Assembly: GCA_900770395.1 (NCBI GenBank)
Contig: CAAGKM010000006.1
Span: 124,001-188,000 of the forward strand
DNA length: 64,000 bases
From: an uncultured Prevotella sp.
GTDB taxonomy: Bacteria > Bacteroidota > Bacteroidia > Bacteroidales > Bacteroidaceae
Direction of reading: 5' to 3'
The notes under the pieces are model-generated. The model saw nothing but the letters and a program-made list of their open reading frames with translations. It had not been told where the DNA came from and ran no database searches. A program made the translations under genes and the position numbers. Shown here piece after piece: positions 27,177-36,715 of the stretch. Every line of letters starts with the position of its first letter. Position 1 is the first letter of the stretch.

Positions 27177-28565
27177 ATGAAGAAAACTATGGGTTGTGTA
27201 TTGGCGGCGGTTCTGCTTAGCGTGTGTAATGTTGTGGCAAGTGCAGGTGATGATTTTGAGACAGCTGCAGAGGCTGTGAAAAATATGCGTGTTGGCTGGA
27301 ATCTCGGTAACACTCTTGACAGTAATTCGGGCGATACGCAAAATATGTGGATAGAGCATTGGACAGACAGGAGCGCTACGGCTTATGAGACCGCATGGGG
27401 ACAGCCTGTTGCCAAGCCTGAGCTTTTCAAGATGTTCAAGGATGCCGGCTTCAATGCCGTGAGAGTTCCTGTGACATGGTATCCTCACATGGAGGCGAAG
27501 TTTAATTTTACTTCAGGAAATAACAGTATTTGGAATCCATCAAAAGATGATATAGGCACAAAGATACAGCGTGAGTGGATGAACCGTGTGCATGAGGTGG
27601 TGGATTATGTCATCAGTCAGGGAATGTACTGTATTCTGAACATTCATCACGACACGGGAGCTGCCAGCACGGCATGGCTTATTGCCGATGAGGCTGAATA
27701 TGCCAGGCAGAAGGAGCGCTTTGAGGCAGTGTGGCGGCAGATAGCCGAGGAGTTTAAGGACTATGACCATCATCTGCTGTTTGAGGGATATAATGAGATG
27801 CTCGATGTGAAGCGCTCATGGTGTTTTGCATCGTTTGCCGCAAGTGGCGGTTATGATGCAAAAACAGCCGCCTCGGCATATAAGGGAATCAACAGCTATG
27901 CCCAGAGTTTTGTCAACACAGTCAGGGCTACAGGCGGCAACAACAGCACACGCAACCTTGTGGTGTGTACATACGGTGCCTGCGACGGCAACGGCTCATG
28001 GAACGCTCATCTGAAAGACCCGCTTAAGCAGATGGCTCTGCCAAAGGATGAAGTGGACAATCATATTATCTTTGAGGTGCATTCCTATCCCGATGTGAAG
28101 AACCTTGCGACGGTGAAGAGCGAGGTGGACAATATGATTCGTGGCTGGAAGGAGCATCTTATGTCAAAAGGTGCGCCGATGATTGTGGGCGAGTGGGGCA
28201 CAAGCACCGAGGATGCCTACGACAAATACCGCAGCAACCTTGTTGCTTTCTACCGTTATTTCATCGAGCAGACCAAAGCCAACGGCATTGCCACGTTCCA
28301 TTGGATGGGACTGTCAGACGGCAGCAGCCGCAGTGTGCCGGAGTTCAATCAGCCCGACCTGAGGGATGCCATCATTAAAGGGTATTACGGTGACGGTGGA
28401 TATAATGAAATCCACACGGTGACTGTAGGTGACAGCGACCGTGTGGATGTGTATTCGATAAGTGGTGTATGTCTTTACCGTGGTGTTGAGCGTCACAGTT
28501 TAAAGTCACTGCTTAAGCGTGGACTGTATGTTGTTGGCGGAAAAGTAGTGACGATAGTACGTTAG
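27177..28565 (+). CDS. GH5-family endoglucanase, secreted, with T9SS-like tail
   Basis: About 462 residues from ATG 27177, which gives a normal signal peptide (MKKTMGCVLAAVLLSVCNVV); in-frame ATGs at 27153 and 27168 are alternatives. GH5 clan-A motifs: GWNLGNTLD, YETAWGQP, GFNAVRVPVTW, LNIHHD, acid/base GYNEM (Glu about 207), and nucleophile VGEWG (Glu about 339). Pattern fits cellulase/xyloglucanase-type GH5. The last about 45 residues (VDVYSISGVCLYRGV ... GLYVVGGKVVTIVR) match the Por secretion sorting domain, so export by T9SS to the surface is expected. Confidence 0.92.
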   Translation: MKKTMGCVLAAVLLSVCNVVASAGDDFETAAEAVKNMRVGWNLGNTLDSNSGDTQNMWIEHWTDRSATAYETAWGQPVAKPELFKMFKDAGFNAVRVPVTWYPHMEAKFNFTSGNNSIWNPSKDDIGTKIQREWMNRVHEVVDYVISQGMYCILNIHHDTGAASTAWLIADEAEYARQKERFEAVWRQIAEEFKDYDHHLLFEGYNEMLDVKRSWCFASFAASGGYDAKTAASAYKGINSYAQSFVNTVRATGGNNSTRNLVVCTYGACDGNGSWNAHLKDPLKQMALPKDEVDNHIIFEVHSYPDVKNLATVKSEVDNMIRGWKEHLMSKGAPMIVGEWGTSTEDAYDKYRSNLVAFYRYFIEQTKANGIATFHWMGLSDGSSRSVPEFNQPDLRDAIIKGYYGDGGYNEIHTVTVGDSDRVDVYSISGVCLYRGVERHSLKSLLKRGLYVVGGKVVTIVR

Positions 28566-28584
28566 TTACTATAACGTTCCTGTT

Positions 28585-30267
28585 TTATTTCCCGTATTTC
28601 TCGATGAGGCCCTCAGCCTGAGTGTCGCCCATCTGCTTTGCCTTTTCGAGATTCTTTCTGCCTTCAGCCTTGTTGCCTTTGAGACACTGGGCGAGACCGA
28701 GGAAGAGATAGCCGTCGCTGTTGTCGGGCAGCACCGTTGTCAGCTCCTTGGCGGTGGCGATGGCGTCGTCGTAGAGCTTTACCCGTATTTCGAGCGATGC
28801 TTTCTCGGCATAATACAAGCCGTTCTTGTCGTTCTTGCTTATTGCCTGACGGATGTCGTTGAGCGCCTGCTGGAACAGGCGGCACTCTTTCTCCGCCTCA
28901 AAGCGGATGTAGTAGAAGCGGTCGTTAACCTGCGGCATCAGTCGCTCGTAGTTGTTGAGGTCGAGCACGGCATCGCGCATTTTTCCTTGTGCCATGCGTG
29001 CCTCGGCTCTTGCCAAGATGTATGGGGCGGCGTCACGGACGTAAGGCTCGGAGAATGTAGTCACGGCGCTGTCGAGCAACGCAAGCATCTGGATGCTGTC
29101 GCCTTGTTGTGCCTTGCACATAGCGGCTCCGTAATAGTTGTCGGCGGTGGCGTTGCCGCCGTCGATGAGCTGTTTATAGATGTCGAAAGCGTCGGCATAC
29201 TGTTTCTGCGCAAACTTTATCTGAGCCTTCAAGTCTGAGTAAACAGGCTGGGGGTTCTTCTCAATGGCAGTGTTTATCGCCTGCTCCGCCTTGTCGAGTG
29301 TCCATGCGGAATATACGTTCTCAGGGCTGACATACACATTGTGATCGTAAATCATGCGGGCGTAAGTGTAGTAAGCGTCGTCATTGTCGGCGGAAGCCTT
29401 GACAGCTTGCTGCATGTCGTTGTCGGCATCGGCAAAACGGCGTGCCATCATGCTTGTCTGTGCCCTGTACTTGTAGCCCTCTGCTGAATCAGGGAACTTG
29501 AGAATGAAGTCGTTTACGATGGCGGCTCTTGTCGTTGAGTCAGCCAACGACTGTGCCGTGAACAGCGTCACCGTGGCATCCTTCACGTCGTCGGGCAGAG
29601 CCTTCTTTACCTTTGTTTCGTTCAACGTAGGGTCGCTGAATATCAGCGGAGTGGCTTTCAGGTCGGCAGCCATTGCAAGGCTCACGGCATAACCGTTGGC
29701 GTTGTCGCCTGCCGGCTGCTGCATTATTCCCACTGCCTCGCCGCCATCGTTGAACAGCGGACATCCGCCGGCATTCTCGGGCACCTGCATCTGGAAAGTA
29801 TAATAATTGTATTTGTCGCCTGCGGTCTCCACCTTGTTCACGGTTCCCATCACCATTGCCGGCACCTTCTTCACGGCGTAGGGCATCATCCATACAATGC
29901 TGCCTTCGCCGTTTTTTGCTGCTGCCATGGTTACAGCCGAAGTCTTTGTGGCATCGACCTTGAACTTCGCCACGTCGTAGATGTCGTTGGCACCGATGAT
30001 GTACTCTACCTGCGCCTCCTTGCCGCTGGCATCTATCACCACGGCACGGGTGGCTCCCTTGAACGGAGCGAAGTTACTCACAGCCTCACCGTTGCTGCCG
30101 ATGAAGAAACCTGAGCTGCTGCCAATGAGGTTGCCGTTGGCGGCGAAGGTTTTCAGGGTGAATGTTGTCTTTGCGGCATTCTTCGACCATTTAGTCTGCG
30201 CCGCAGTGGTGTTTGCCACTAAGATTGTCATTGCCGCCATAAGCAGCGTGGAAAATATTCTCTTCAT
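28585..30267 (-). CDS. Periplasmic protein: degenerate trypsin-like domain plus TPR
   Basis: 560 residues with signal peptide about 1-23. Residues about 30-210 align by eye with HtrA/trypsin-like folds (SSSGFFIGSNGEAVSN, then YDVAKFKVD and NAGGCPLFNDGGEAVGIM). The catalytic His position reads Ala67 (SNFAPFKGA where TNYHVFKGA is usual) and the nucleophile Ser reads Ala166 (NAGG where NSGG is usual). The Asp-like D98 remains. From about 240 on there are TPR-like helices to the C-terminus. It is probably a non-catalytic binding protein. A -7-like TAATTTTG lies upstream at 30329-30336 on this strand. Confidence 0.75.
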   Translation of the reverse strand: MKRIFSTLLMAAMTILVANTTAAQTKWSKNAAKTTFTLKTFAANGNLIGSSSGFFIGSNGEAVSNFAPFKGATRAVVIDASGKEAQVEYIIGANDIYDVAKFKVDATKTSAVTMAAAKNGEGSIVWMMPYAVKKVPAMVMGTVNKVETAGDKYNYYTFQMQVPENAGGCPLFNDGGEAVGIMQQPAGDNANGYAVSLAMAADLKATPLIFSDPTLNETKVKKALPDDVKDATVTLFTAQSLADSTTRAAIVNDFILKFPDSAEGYKYRAQTSMMARRFADADNDMQQAVKASADNDDAYYTYARMIYDHNVYVSPENVYSAWTLDKAEQAINTAIEKNPQPVYSDLKAQIKFAQKQYADAFDIYKQLIDGGNATADNYYGAAMCKAQQGDSIQMLALLDSAVTTFSEPYVRDAAPYILARAEARMAQGKMRDAVLDLNNYERLMPQVNDRFYYIRFEAEKECRLFQQALNDIRQAISKNDKNGLYYAEKASLEIRVKLYDDAIATAKELTTVLPDNSDGYLFLGLAQCLKGNKAEGRKNLEKAKQMGDTQAEGLIEKYGK

Positions 30268-30701
30268 TTTATTGCCGTTTTTTATGTTCTTATTTTCAAA
30301 AGCTGTTTTTATTTTTCAAAAGCGACTGCAAAATTATCAATATTTTTCCACACCGCCATATTATTTATAATTAAATAAAATAATGTGCGGGCTTTTTAAG
30401 TTTTTTTGTGCTTATAATATATTCAAAAAGGCATAAGCCCTTTGTTAGACCGGAAGATAACCCAGATGAAATTTTGAATAGGTGGTGGATGTCAATCCAC
30501 ATGGATTTATGTTTATCGCTGTAGTTAATGTTCAAATAACGAAAGACAATATTCTCCATTTCTTGTTAATTTGTTCATTATTTATACTTTTTTTAGTTGC
30601 AAAAGTGCTGTTTCGAATCCTCTATCAATATAAAAACGAGGAAGTCAAGGCAGTACGATGATGCGCCTTGGCTTCCTCGTTCTCATTCGTAACTTCCGTA
30701 T
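30268..30701. other. Intergenic region between the pseudo-protease and the BspA-like gene
   Basis: 434 bp. It contains AT-rich sequence with the likely promoter of the leftward pseudo-protease at its left end and the terminator of the leftward BspA-like gene at its right end. A 62-codon leftward frame at 30371-30559 is not convincing as a gene. Confidence 0.5.
30630..30681 (-). terminator. Terminator of the BspA-like gene
   Basis: AACGAGGAAG (30635-30644) pairs with CTTCCTCGTT (30672-30681), extended inward by CAAGGC/GCCTTG. On the minus strand the hairpin is followed by a T-run (CGTTTTTAT). Confidence 0.9.
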
Positions 30702-33700
30702 TTACTTTATTATCACTTTCTTTCCGTTTATTATGTTCAGTCCCTTTCTCGGTGTCTCCAGTCTGCGGCCGTTAAGGTCGTAATAAACATTTTTCTTGCT
30801 AGTTGGGTCAATCTCAATGCCGTGTATACCCGACGGGTCAATGCCTTGAATGTTATAGAAGTTTTTCCATACATCAGCAGTCTTGTATGCCTCTAAAGAC
30901 TCTTGAGGAACATAAAGCGTTACATTTATATACCATTGTACCGGTGCAAAGCTCATAAAATCCGCACTCGGTGGAGTTATATTGAGGGAATAAATCTTGG
31001 TCAAACCACTGCAATCGTAGAAAGCCCAATCACCAATAGAAGTGACATTGTTGGGAATTATTACAGAGGTCAAGCTGCTACAACGAGAGAAAGCATCGTC
31101 TCCTATAGATGTGACACTATTAGGAATTATTACAGAGGTCAAGCTACTACACCACTCGAAAGTATCGTCTCCTATAGATGTAACACTATTAGGAATTATT
31201 ACAGAGGTCAAGCCACTACACTCCATGAAAGCACCATCTCCTATAGACGTGACACTATTAGGAATTATTACAGAGGTCAAACTACTACAGTATGAAAAAG
31301 TTCCATTCCCCAGAGATGAAACACTATTAGGAATTATTACAGAGGTCAAGCCGCTACAGTCATGGAAAGCACCATCTCCTATAGCCACAACGTCATAAGT
31401 TTGATTATGATACGTGGTGGTGGTTGGAATATCGAGATTCGAAGGGAGGCTATATTTATCATAACCTATGACTGTAGCCGTCATATTTGATGTGTCATAA
31501 CTATATTTTATTCCCATCGATTCGATTTTTTGTGTATAATAGAATTCTCTCCATACTTCTGCTTTCTTGTATACCTCTATAGATTCTTGAGGAACATAAA
31601 GAGTAGCATTCTGATAGATATTTTCATCAAAAGCCGAATAAAAAGTATCATATATAGTGAGACCGGCATTTGGAGGCGTTGGATTGAGGGAATAAATCTT
31701 GGTCAAATTACTGCAACCATAGAAAGCCAAGCCACCAATAGATGTTACACTATTGGGAATAGTAATAGATGTCAAACCACCGCAGTAAGAAAAAGATTCG
31801 TAACCTATGGAAGTGACACTATTAGGTATTGTCGCTGATGTCAAATAATAGCAATCGCGAAAAGCAAAATCACCTATAGAACGGACACTGTTAGGAATTG
31901 TAACAGAGGTCACATTACATTTTTCAAAAGCATTAGTTCCTATAGAAGTGACACCATCTGGAATGACAAGGTCGGTAATTTTTTTCTTATTTAAATAAAG
32001 ATTCTTTGCCCAATATAAAGGACTTGATTCAAACCATAAGTCAAATTCAATATTACACCATGCTGCAAGATCATCAACATAGACTGCATTCAAACCTTGA
32101 CAACCTAAGAAAGCGTTCTTTTTTATTGATGTCATACTATTAGGAATAGTAACTGACAACAAATCACTGCAGCCAGAAAAAGCTTCACTGCCTATAGTTG
32201 TAATACCCTCAGAAATGAAAACATATTTCAAGCTACTGCAATTCTCAAATGCTCTCTCTCCTATAGCGACCACATTATAAATTTGATTTTGGTATGTGGT
32301 TGTTGCTGGAATAACGAGATCTGACGAAGTTTTTTCTCCATTAAAACCAATGACCGTTGCAGTCATCTTAGAGTCATCATAGCTGTATCTCAAATCCGTT
32401 ATGGCTAAGTTGGGCGTATTCAAGAAAGCACACCATGGCGTTATAGCTTTGTATGCACTCAATGCATCTTGAGGAACATTTAGTTTAGCATTCTGATAAT
32501 GCTGTTCATCAAAAGTGTCTTCATAGGCACTTGGAGGTGTTGAATTGAGGGATTTAATCTCTGTCAAGCTTGTGCATCCACTGAAAGCAGAACGACCTAT
32601 AGACGTGACATTTTTAGGAATTATTACAGAGGTCAAGCCGCTACACTCCCCGAAAGCATTGTCGCCTATAATAGTGACACTATTGGGGATTATCACAGAA
32701 GTCAAGCTGCAACATCCGTAGAAAGCATCACCTCCTATAGATGTGACACTATTGGGAATTGTCACAGAAGTTAAGCCTGTACAATCCTTAAATGCACCAT
32801 TACTTATAGACGTGATACTATTAGGAATTACAACAGAAGTCAAACCACTGCAATACTCGAAAACACTGCTGCCAATAGATGTCACTTTATTAGGAATAGT
32901 TATGGAAGACAATTTGGGGCAATTACCAAAAGCTCCCTCCCCCAGGGATGTAACACTATTAGGAATAGTAACAGAAGACAAACTTATGCAATTTGCAAAA
33001 GAAAGATCACCTATAGAAGTAATACCTTCAGGAATTCTCACACAAGTCAATTTTGTGCATTCATTGAAAGCATAATCACCAATAGCCACCACATCATAAG
33101 TCCGGTTCTGATATGTAGTTGTTGCTGGTATTTCGATATATAGCAGAGGAGTACCTCCGTTATACCCTGTGACCGTAGCTGTCATTTTATCGTTGTCATA
33201 ACTGAAATTCAAGCTATGGTTCATGCATATCATATTTTCGAATTTATTCCATGGGCTTGCCGCTAAATATGCATTCTCATTATCTTGAACATATAATTTT
33301 GCACCTTTATAAACACGATAATCAAAGCAACCGTCAGAATTATCAGAATTAATGGATACATCTACACTTGGTGGAGTAGGATTAAGAGAGTAAATCTCCG
33401 TCAAATTGTCACACCCATGGAACGCATCACATCCAATAGATGTTACACTATTAGGGATTATCACCGAGGTCAAACTGCCACAATAATAAAATGCATATTG
33501 ACTAATATACGTGACTCCTTCTGGAATAACAAGATTTTTCACTTCTTCACCATTCAAATAAAGCCTTTGTGCATAATTTAATGGATTAGCATAGCTATTG
33601 CTAAAATAAATATTATACCATGCAGTGATATCAGAAATATTTACTGATTCCAAACCACTGCAATATTTGAAAGCGTTGTTACCTATAAATGTTATACTGT

Positions 33701-35075
33701 TAGGAATAGTCACTGAAGTCATACCACTACAGCCTTCGAAAGCATAATCACCTATAGCAACCACATCATACTTCTTATTTTGATTCGTAACAGTTGCAGG
33801 GATAACAAAATCTGAAGGCACATTTTTATCATAGACTTTAACAAGCGTTGCCGTCATCTTTTCATTGTTGTAGCTATATGTAATTCCTGATTGGTCAACA
33901 TAATACAATTCTATGGAATTGAATTGTTTCCATTTGTCCGTAGTCCTATATGCATCCAAATTATCAAGAACGAAAAGTTTCGCATTCTGATAATGTTGTT
34001 TATCAAAAGTGTAATAGTCTATTTTTGGAGGTGTTAGGGCTAATGAGTAAATCTCAATCAAGTTGTCACAGCCTTTGAAAGCATAATCACCTATAGATGC
34101 AACACTATTGGGGATAGTTACTGAAGTCATGCCGCAACCAGAAAAAGCATAATCGCCTATAGACGTTACACTATTAGGAATAATCACAGAAGTCAAGCCA
34201 ACACACTCCCCAAAAGCATAATCACCTATAGAAGTTACACTATTAGGAATAGTAACTGAAGTCAAGCTGCGGCTCCCCTTAAAAACATTATCACCTATAG
34301 ATGTGACACCATTTGGAATTACAAGGTCTGTTATTAGTTCACCATTCAGATAAAAGTTATAAGCATTTGCTAAAGGATTAGCTCCCGCGCCACCAAATTT
34401 TATGTTACACCATGCAGTAATATCAGAAATATTTACATAGGACAACAACCATCCGCTAGAAAAAGCATTAAAACCAATTGATGTTACACTATTAGGAATA
34501 GTTACAGAAGTCAAACCTGCACAGTTAGCAAAAGCATAATCACCTATAGATGTAACACCATTTGGAATTACGAGGTCTGTTATTTGTTCACCATTCAGAT
34601 AAAGATAGCAACTTAAACTTAAGGGATTAGAGCTTTTAGTACTAAACTTAATATTACACCATGCTGTAATATCAGAAATATTCACATAAGTCAAACTATG
34701 GCAGTTTGAAAAAGCATAGCCATCTATAAATATTACACTATTAGGAATAGTAACTGAAGTCATGCTACTACAACTATAAAAAGCACAATTACCTATAGAT
34801 GTGACACTATTAGGAATAGTAACTGAGGTCATATCACTACATTTCCAGAAGGCAAAACCTAATATTTTTATCACTTTATATTTTTTTGATGTGCCTGCAT
34901 ATTCTGGGATAGCAACATTTCCAGTAAGATTTTCCCCATTTTTTAATGCGCATGTCCCTTCTTTTTCATCAATGATGGTATAAGTTAGAGTCTGTCCATT
35001 GTATGTATATGTAAATTCTTCCGCTGATACTGATAGGCAGGTAAGAAGAAGTAATAATGATAATAAATGTTTCAT
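30702..35075 (-). CDS. BspA-like leucine-rich-repeat surface protein with T9SS tail
   Basis: 1457 residues. Signal peptide about 1-18. The body is an array of LRR_5 (Treponema-type) repeats of about 23 residues with consensus TIPNSVTSIGDYAFxGCSGLTSV, clustered into five modules. Each new module opens with a YSYDxxKMTATVxGY segment and an IPATTTYQNxxYDVVAIGDYAF segment; linkers with CNIKF or LYVPQESLEAYK recur. The C-terminal part (VYYDLNGRRLETPRKGLNII ...) is a type IX sorting domain. BspA-like proteins are surface proteins that bind host proteins or other bacteria. The near-identical DNA repeats make copy-number change by recombination plausible. Confidence 0.93.
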   Translation of the reverse strand: MKHLLSLLLLLTCLSVSAEEFTYTYNGQTLTYTIIDEKEGTCALKNGENLTGNVAIPEYAGTSKKYKVIKILGFAFWKCSDMTSVTIPNSVTSIGNCAFYSCSSMTSVTIPNSVIFIDGYAFSNCHSLTYVNISDITAWCNIKFSTKSSNPLSLSCYLYLNGEQITDLVIPNGVTSIGDYAFANCAGLTSVTIPNSVTSIGFNAFSSGWLLSYVNISDITAWCNIKFGGAGANPLANAYNFYLNGELITDLVIPNGVTSIGDNVFKGSRSLTSVTIPNSVTSIGDYAFGECVGLTSVIIPNSVTSIGDYAFSGCGMTSVTIPNSVASIGDYAFKGCDNLIEIYSLALTPPKIDYYTFDKQHYQNAKLFVLDNLDAYRTTDKWKQFNSIELYYVDQSGITYSYNNEKMTATLVKVYDKNVPSDFVIPATVTNQNKKYDVVAIGDYAFEGCSGMTSVTIPNSITFIGNNAFKYCSGLESVNISDITAWYNIYFSNSYANPLNYAQRLYLNGEEVKNLVIPEGVTYISQYAFYYCGSLTSVIIPNSVTSIGCDAFHGCDNLTEIYSLNPTPPSVDVSINSDNSDGCFDYRVYKGAKLYVQDNENAYLAASPWNKFENMICMNHSLNFSYDNDKMTATVTGYNGGTPLLYIEIPATTTYQNRTYDVVAIGDYAFNECTKLTCVRIPEGITSIGDLSFANCISLSSVTIPNSVTSLGEGAFGNCPKLSSITIPNKVTSIGSSVFEYCSGLTSVVIPNSITSISNGAFKDCTGLTSVTIPNSVTSIGGDAFYGCCSLTSVIIPNSVTIIGDNAFGECSGLTSVIIPKNVTSIGRSAFSGCTSLTEIKSLNSTPPSAYEDTFDEQHYQNAKLNVPQDALSAYKAITPWCAFLNTPNLAITDLRYSYDDSKMTATVIGFNGEKTSSDLVIPATTTYQNQIYNVVAIGERAFENCSSLKYVFISEGITTIGSEAFSGCSDLLSVTIPNSMTSIKKNAFLGCQGLNAVYVDDLAAWCNIEFDLWFESSPLYWAKNLYLNKKKITDLVIPDGVTSIGTNAFEKCNVTSVTIPNSVRSIGDFAFRDCYYLTSATIPNSVTSIGYESFSYCGGLTSITIPNSVTSIGGLAFYGCSNLTKIYSLNPTPPNAGLTIYDTFYSAFDENIYQNATLYVPQESIEVYKKAEVWREFYYTQKIESMGIKYSYDTSNMTATVIGYDKYSLPSNLDIPTTTTYHNQTYDVVAIGDGAFHDCSGLTSVIIPNSVSSLGNGTFSYCSSLTSVIIPNSVTSIGDGAFMECSGLTSVIIPNSVTSIGDDTFEWCSSLTSVIIPNSVTSIGDDAFSRCSSLTSVIIPNNVTSIGDWAFYDCSGLTKIYSLNITPPSADFMSFAPVQWYINVTLYVPQESLEAYKTADVWKNFYNIQGIDPSGIHGIEIDPTSKKNVYYDLNGRRLETPRKGLNIINGKKVIIK

Positions 35076-35139
35076 ATGATTTTTTATATAAGAAAGTTAT
35101 CGTCTCTGTGTAAAATGCATCAAGCATCTTTTGACGCTG

Positions 35140-35170
35140 CAAATTTACGAAAATTTCATTACATAACAAA
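35140..35170 (-). promoter_or_regulatory. Promoter of the BspA-like gene
   Basis: On the minus strand TTTG (35170-35167), 19-bp spacer, TAAATTTG (35147-35140), giving a leader of about 60 nt. Confidence 0.8.
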
Positions 35171-35297
35171 ATATTGAAAGAGATTTTTTATTTTTTTTGC
35201 CGATACTTAATTGTTTGCTCAATCAAAGAAGATAAATATGCAAAAGGTGGCACCCTAAGTGCTACACAAGGTGCTACCCAACACCAGACTTTTTGTA

Positions 35298-35549
35298 GGC
35301 TACAGAAAAAAATTTATAGGCTACAGAAATAATTCCGTAGGCTACAGAAACGTTACGTTTGCGATTACGAACGTTACGTTTGGAAGTCTGAACGATACGT
35401 TTGCGGTTCTAAATGCTGCATTTGCGGTTCTAAATGCTGCATTGGCGATTCTAAATGCTGCATTGGCGGCGCTAATTCGTTGATTCACGACTCTAAATCA
35501 TCGAATTAGGATGCTGAATCGCTGATTTGGAACTCTGTATTCAATATTT
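35298..35549. repeat. 21-bp-period array of twelve degenerate units
   Basis: Unit starts fall every 21 bp: 35298, 35319, 35340, 35361, 35382, 35403, 35424, 35445, 35466, 35487, 35508, 35529. The first three share GGCTACAGAAA; the next drift through GCGATTACG to GCGGTTCTA. The second half of many units is a short dyad whose bases change from unit to unit while symmetry is kept: AACGTTACGTT, AACGATACGTT, AATGCTGCATT, AATCGCTGATT. One plus-strand frame stays open (35259-35483, heptad-like TFAVLNA repeats), as any 21-bp repeat without stops would. It is not called a gene. Confidence 0.8.
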
Positions 35550-35553
35550 CTGG

Positions 35554-35904
35554 GAATTTTTTTATCGTTTTATCCTACATTCCTACATTTTTGGACTTAA
35601 TTTATTTATAGCTAGAATGTTATGGTGTGTAGGATAGTGTGTGAAACTACACTTATCCTACACTTATCCTACACAAGGCTGTTACAGGTGAACGAGATTT
35701 GCAGTGTTGTGTATTGGACGTTGTGGTGAAAATTCCGGTTAATATGTTCTGTATTACCGGAATAGTGTAGGATGTGTGTAGGATAAGTGTAGTTTTGCAG
35801 ATAATCTTACATCATTTAAACCTTTTATTTTCAATGCTTTATGATGTAAGATGTAGGAATGTAGGATAATTTTGTTTTTTCTGCAAGAATTTTTTTATCG
35901 TTTT
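35554..35904. repeat. Palindromic element (about 300 bp) between 18-bp direct repeats
   Basis: GAATTTTTTTATCGTTTT occurs at 35554-35571 and 35887-35904. Between them lie concentric inverted repeats: TATCCTACATTCCTACA (35571-35587) with TGTAGGAATGTAGGATA (35852-35868), and ACTACACTTATCCTACAC (35646-35663) with GTGTAGGATAAGTGTAGT (35776-35793), both centred near 35719.5. Two further hairpins are TTCCGGTTAAT/ATTACCGGAA around 35748 and CTTACATCAT (35806-35815)/ATGATGTAAG (35841-35850). No transposase is present. It ends 20 bp from the trpA stop. Confidence 0.8.
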
Positions 35905-35924
35905 GAATTTAAGTTTCCTTACTG

Positions 35925-36701
35925 TCATTGTTCCAGCGCCGCAAACAGCTTGTCGAGAGCCTCGTCGGCATTCTTGCTCTCGTTGAGCAGCGTCACGAAC
36001 TTTGAGCCAATTATCGCTCCCGCGGCATTCTGCTGGGCGCTTTCCAGCGTCTGGCGGTTGCTTATGCCGAAGCCAATCATGCGCGGGTTGCGCAGGTTCA
36101 TGGCGTTGATGCGCCGGAAGTACTGCTGCTTGGCGTCGTCGAACGACTTCTGCGCTCCCGTGACGGCTGCCGACGACACCATGTAGATGAAGCCGTCGGT
36201 GTGGCGGTCGATGAAGCGGATGCGCTCCTCCGAGGTCTCGGGCGTGATGAGCATGACGATGCGCAGGTCGTACTTGTCGGCGATGGGCTTGATGGTTTCC
36301 TGATAGTCCTTGAAGGGCAGGTCGGGGATGATGGCTCCGCTCACTCCGCTCTCCACGCACGAGCGGCAGAACTCCTCGATGCCATACTGCATGATGGGGT
36401 TGAGATAGCCCATGAGCACCACGGGGATGGTGATCTGCTCCCTTGCCTGGCGCAGCTGGCTGAAGATGGTGGCGAGGGTCATTCCGCCCCGCAGGGCGCG
36501 GGTGGCGGCGTCTTGTATCACGGGACCGTCGGCCATGGGGTCGCTGAAGGGGATTCCCACTTCCACCATGTCGATGCCGCGGCGCTGCATGGCGATTATC
36601 ACTTCGGCCGTGCCCTCCTTGGTGGGGCAGCCAGCACAGAAATAGAGCGACAGAAGCTTTTTGTCGCCGCTCTCAGAAAAAAGTTTGTTTATCTTGTTCA
36701 T
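35925..36701 (-). CDS. trpA: Tryptophan synthase alpha chain
   Basis: 258 residues. Cleaves indole-3-glycerol phosphate to indole and glyceraldehyde-3-phosphate, passing indole to TrpB. Catalytic Glu47 and Asp58 lie in MVEVGIPFSDPMADGPVIQ; phosphate-binding FGISNRQT follows. Full length. Last gene of the leftward trp operon, 14 bp after trpF. Confidence 0.97.
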   Translation of the reverse strand: MNKINKLFSESGDKKLLSLYFCAGCPTKEGTAEVIIAMQRRGIDMVEVGIPFSDPMADGPVIQDAATRALRGGMTLATIFSQLRQAREQITIPVVLMGYLNPIMQYGIEEFCRSCVESGVSGAIIPDLPFKDYQETIKPIADKYDLRIVMLITPETSEERIRFIDRHTDGFIYMVSSAAVTGAQKSFDDAKQQYFRRINAMNLRNPRMIGFGISNRQTLESAQQNAAGAIIGSKFVTLLNESKNADEALDKLFAALEQ

Positions 36702-36715
36702 GTCTGTTTAGTTCT

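Noticed and set aside
30371..30559. 62-codon leftward frame between the pseudo-protease and the BspA-like gene
   Set aside because: No signal peptide, family motif or promoter; composition is like the AT-rich spacer.
35259..35483. 74-codon frame with heptads such as TFAVLNA
   Set aside because: It coincides with a 21-bp DNA repeat that contains no stop in that frame, so openness is automatic; no start context or family.
35839..36360. 173-codon leftward frame overlapping trpA
   Set aside because: Alternative frame of trpA, which has all its catalytic motifs.
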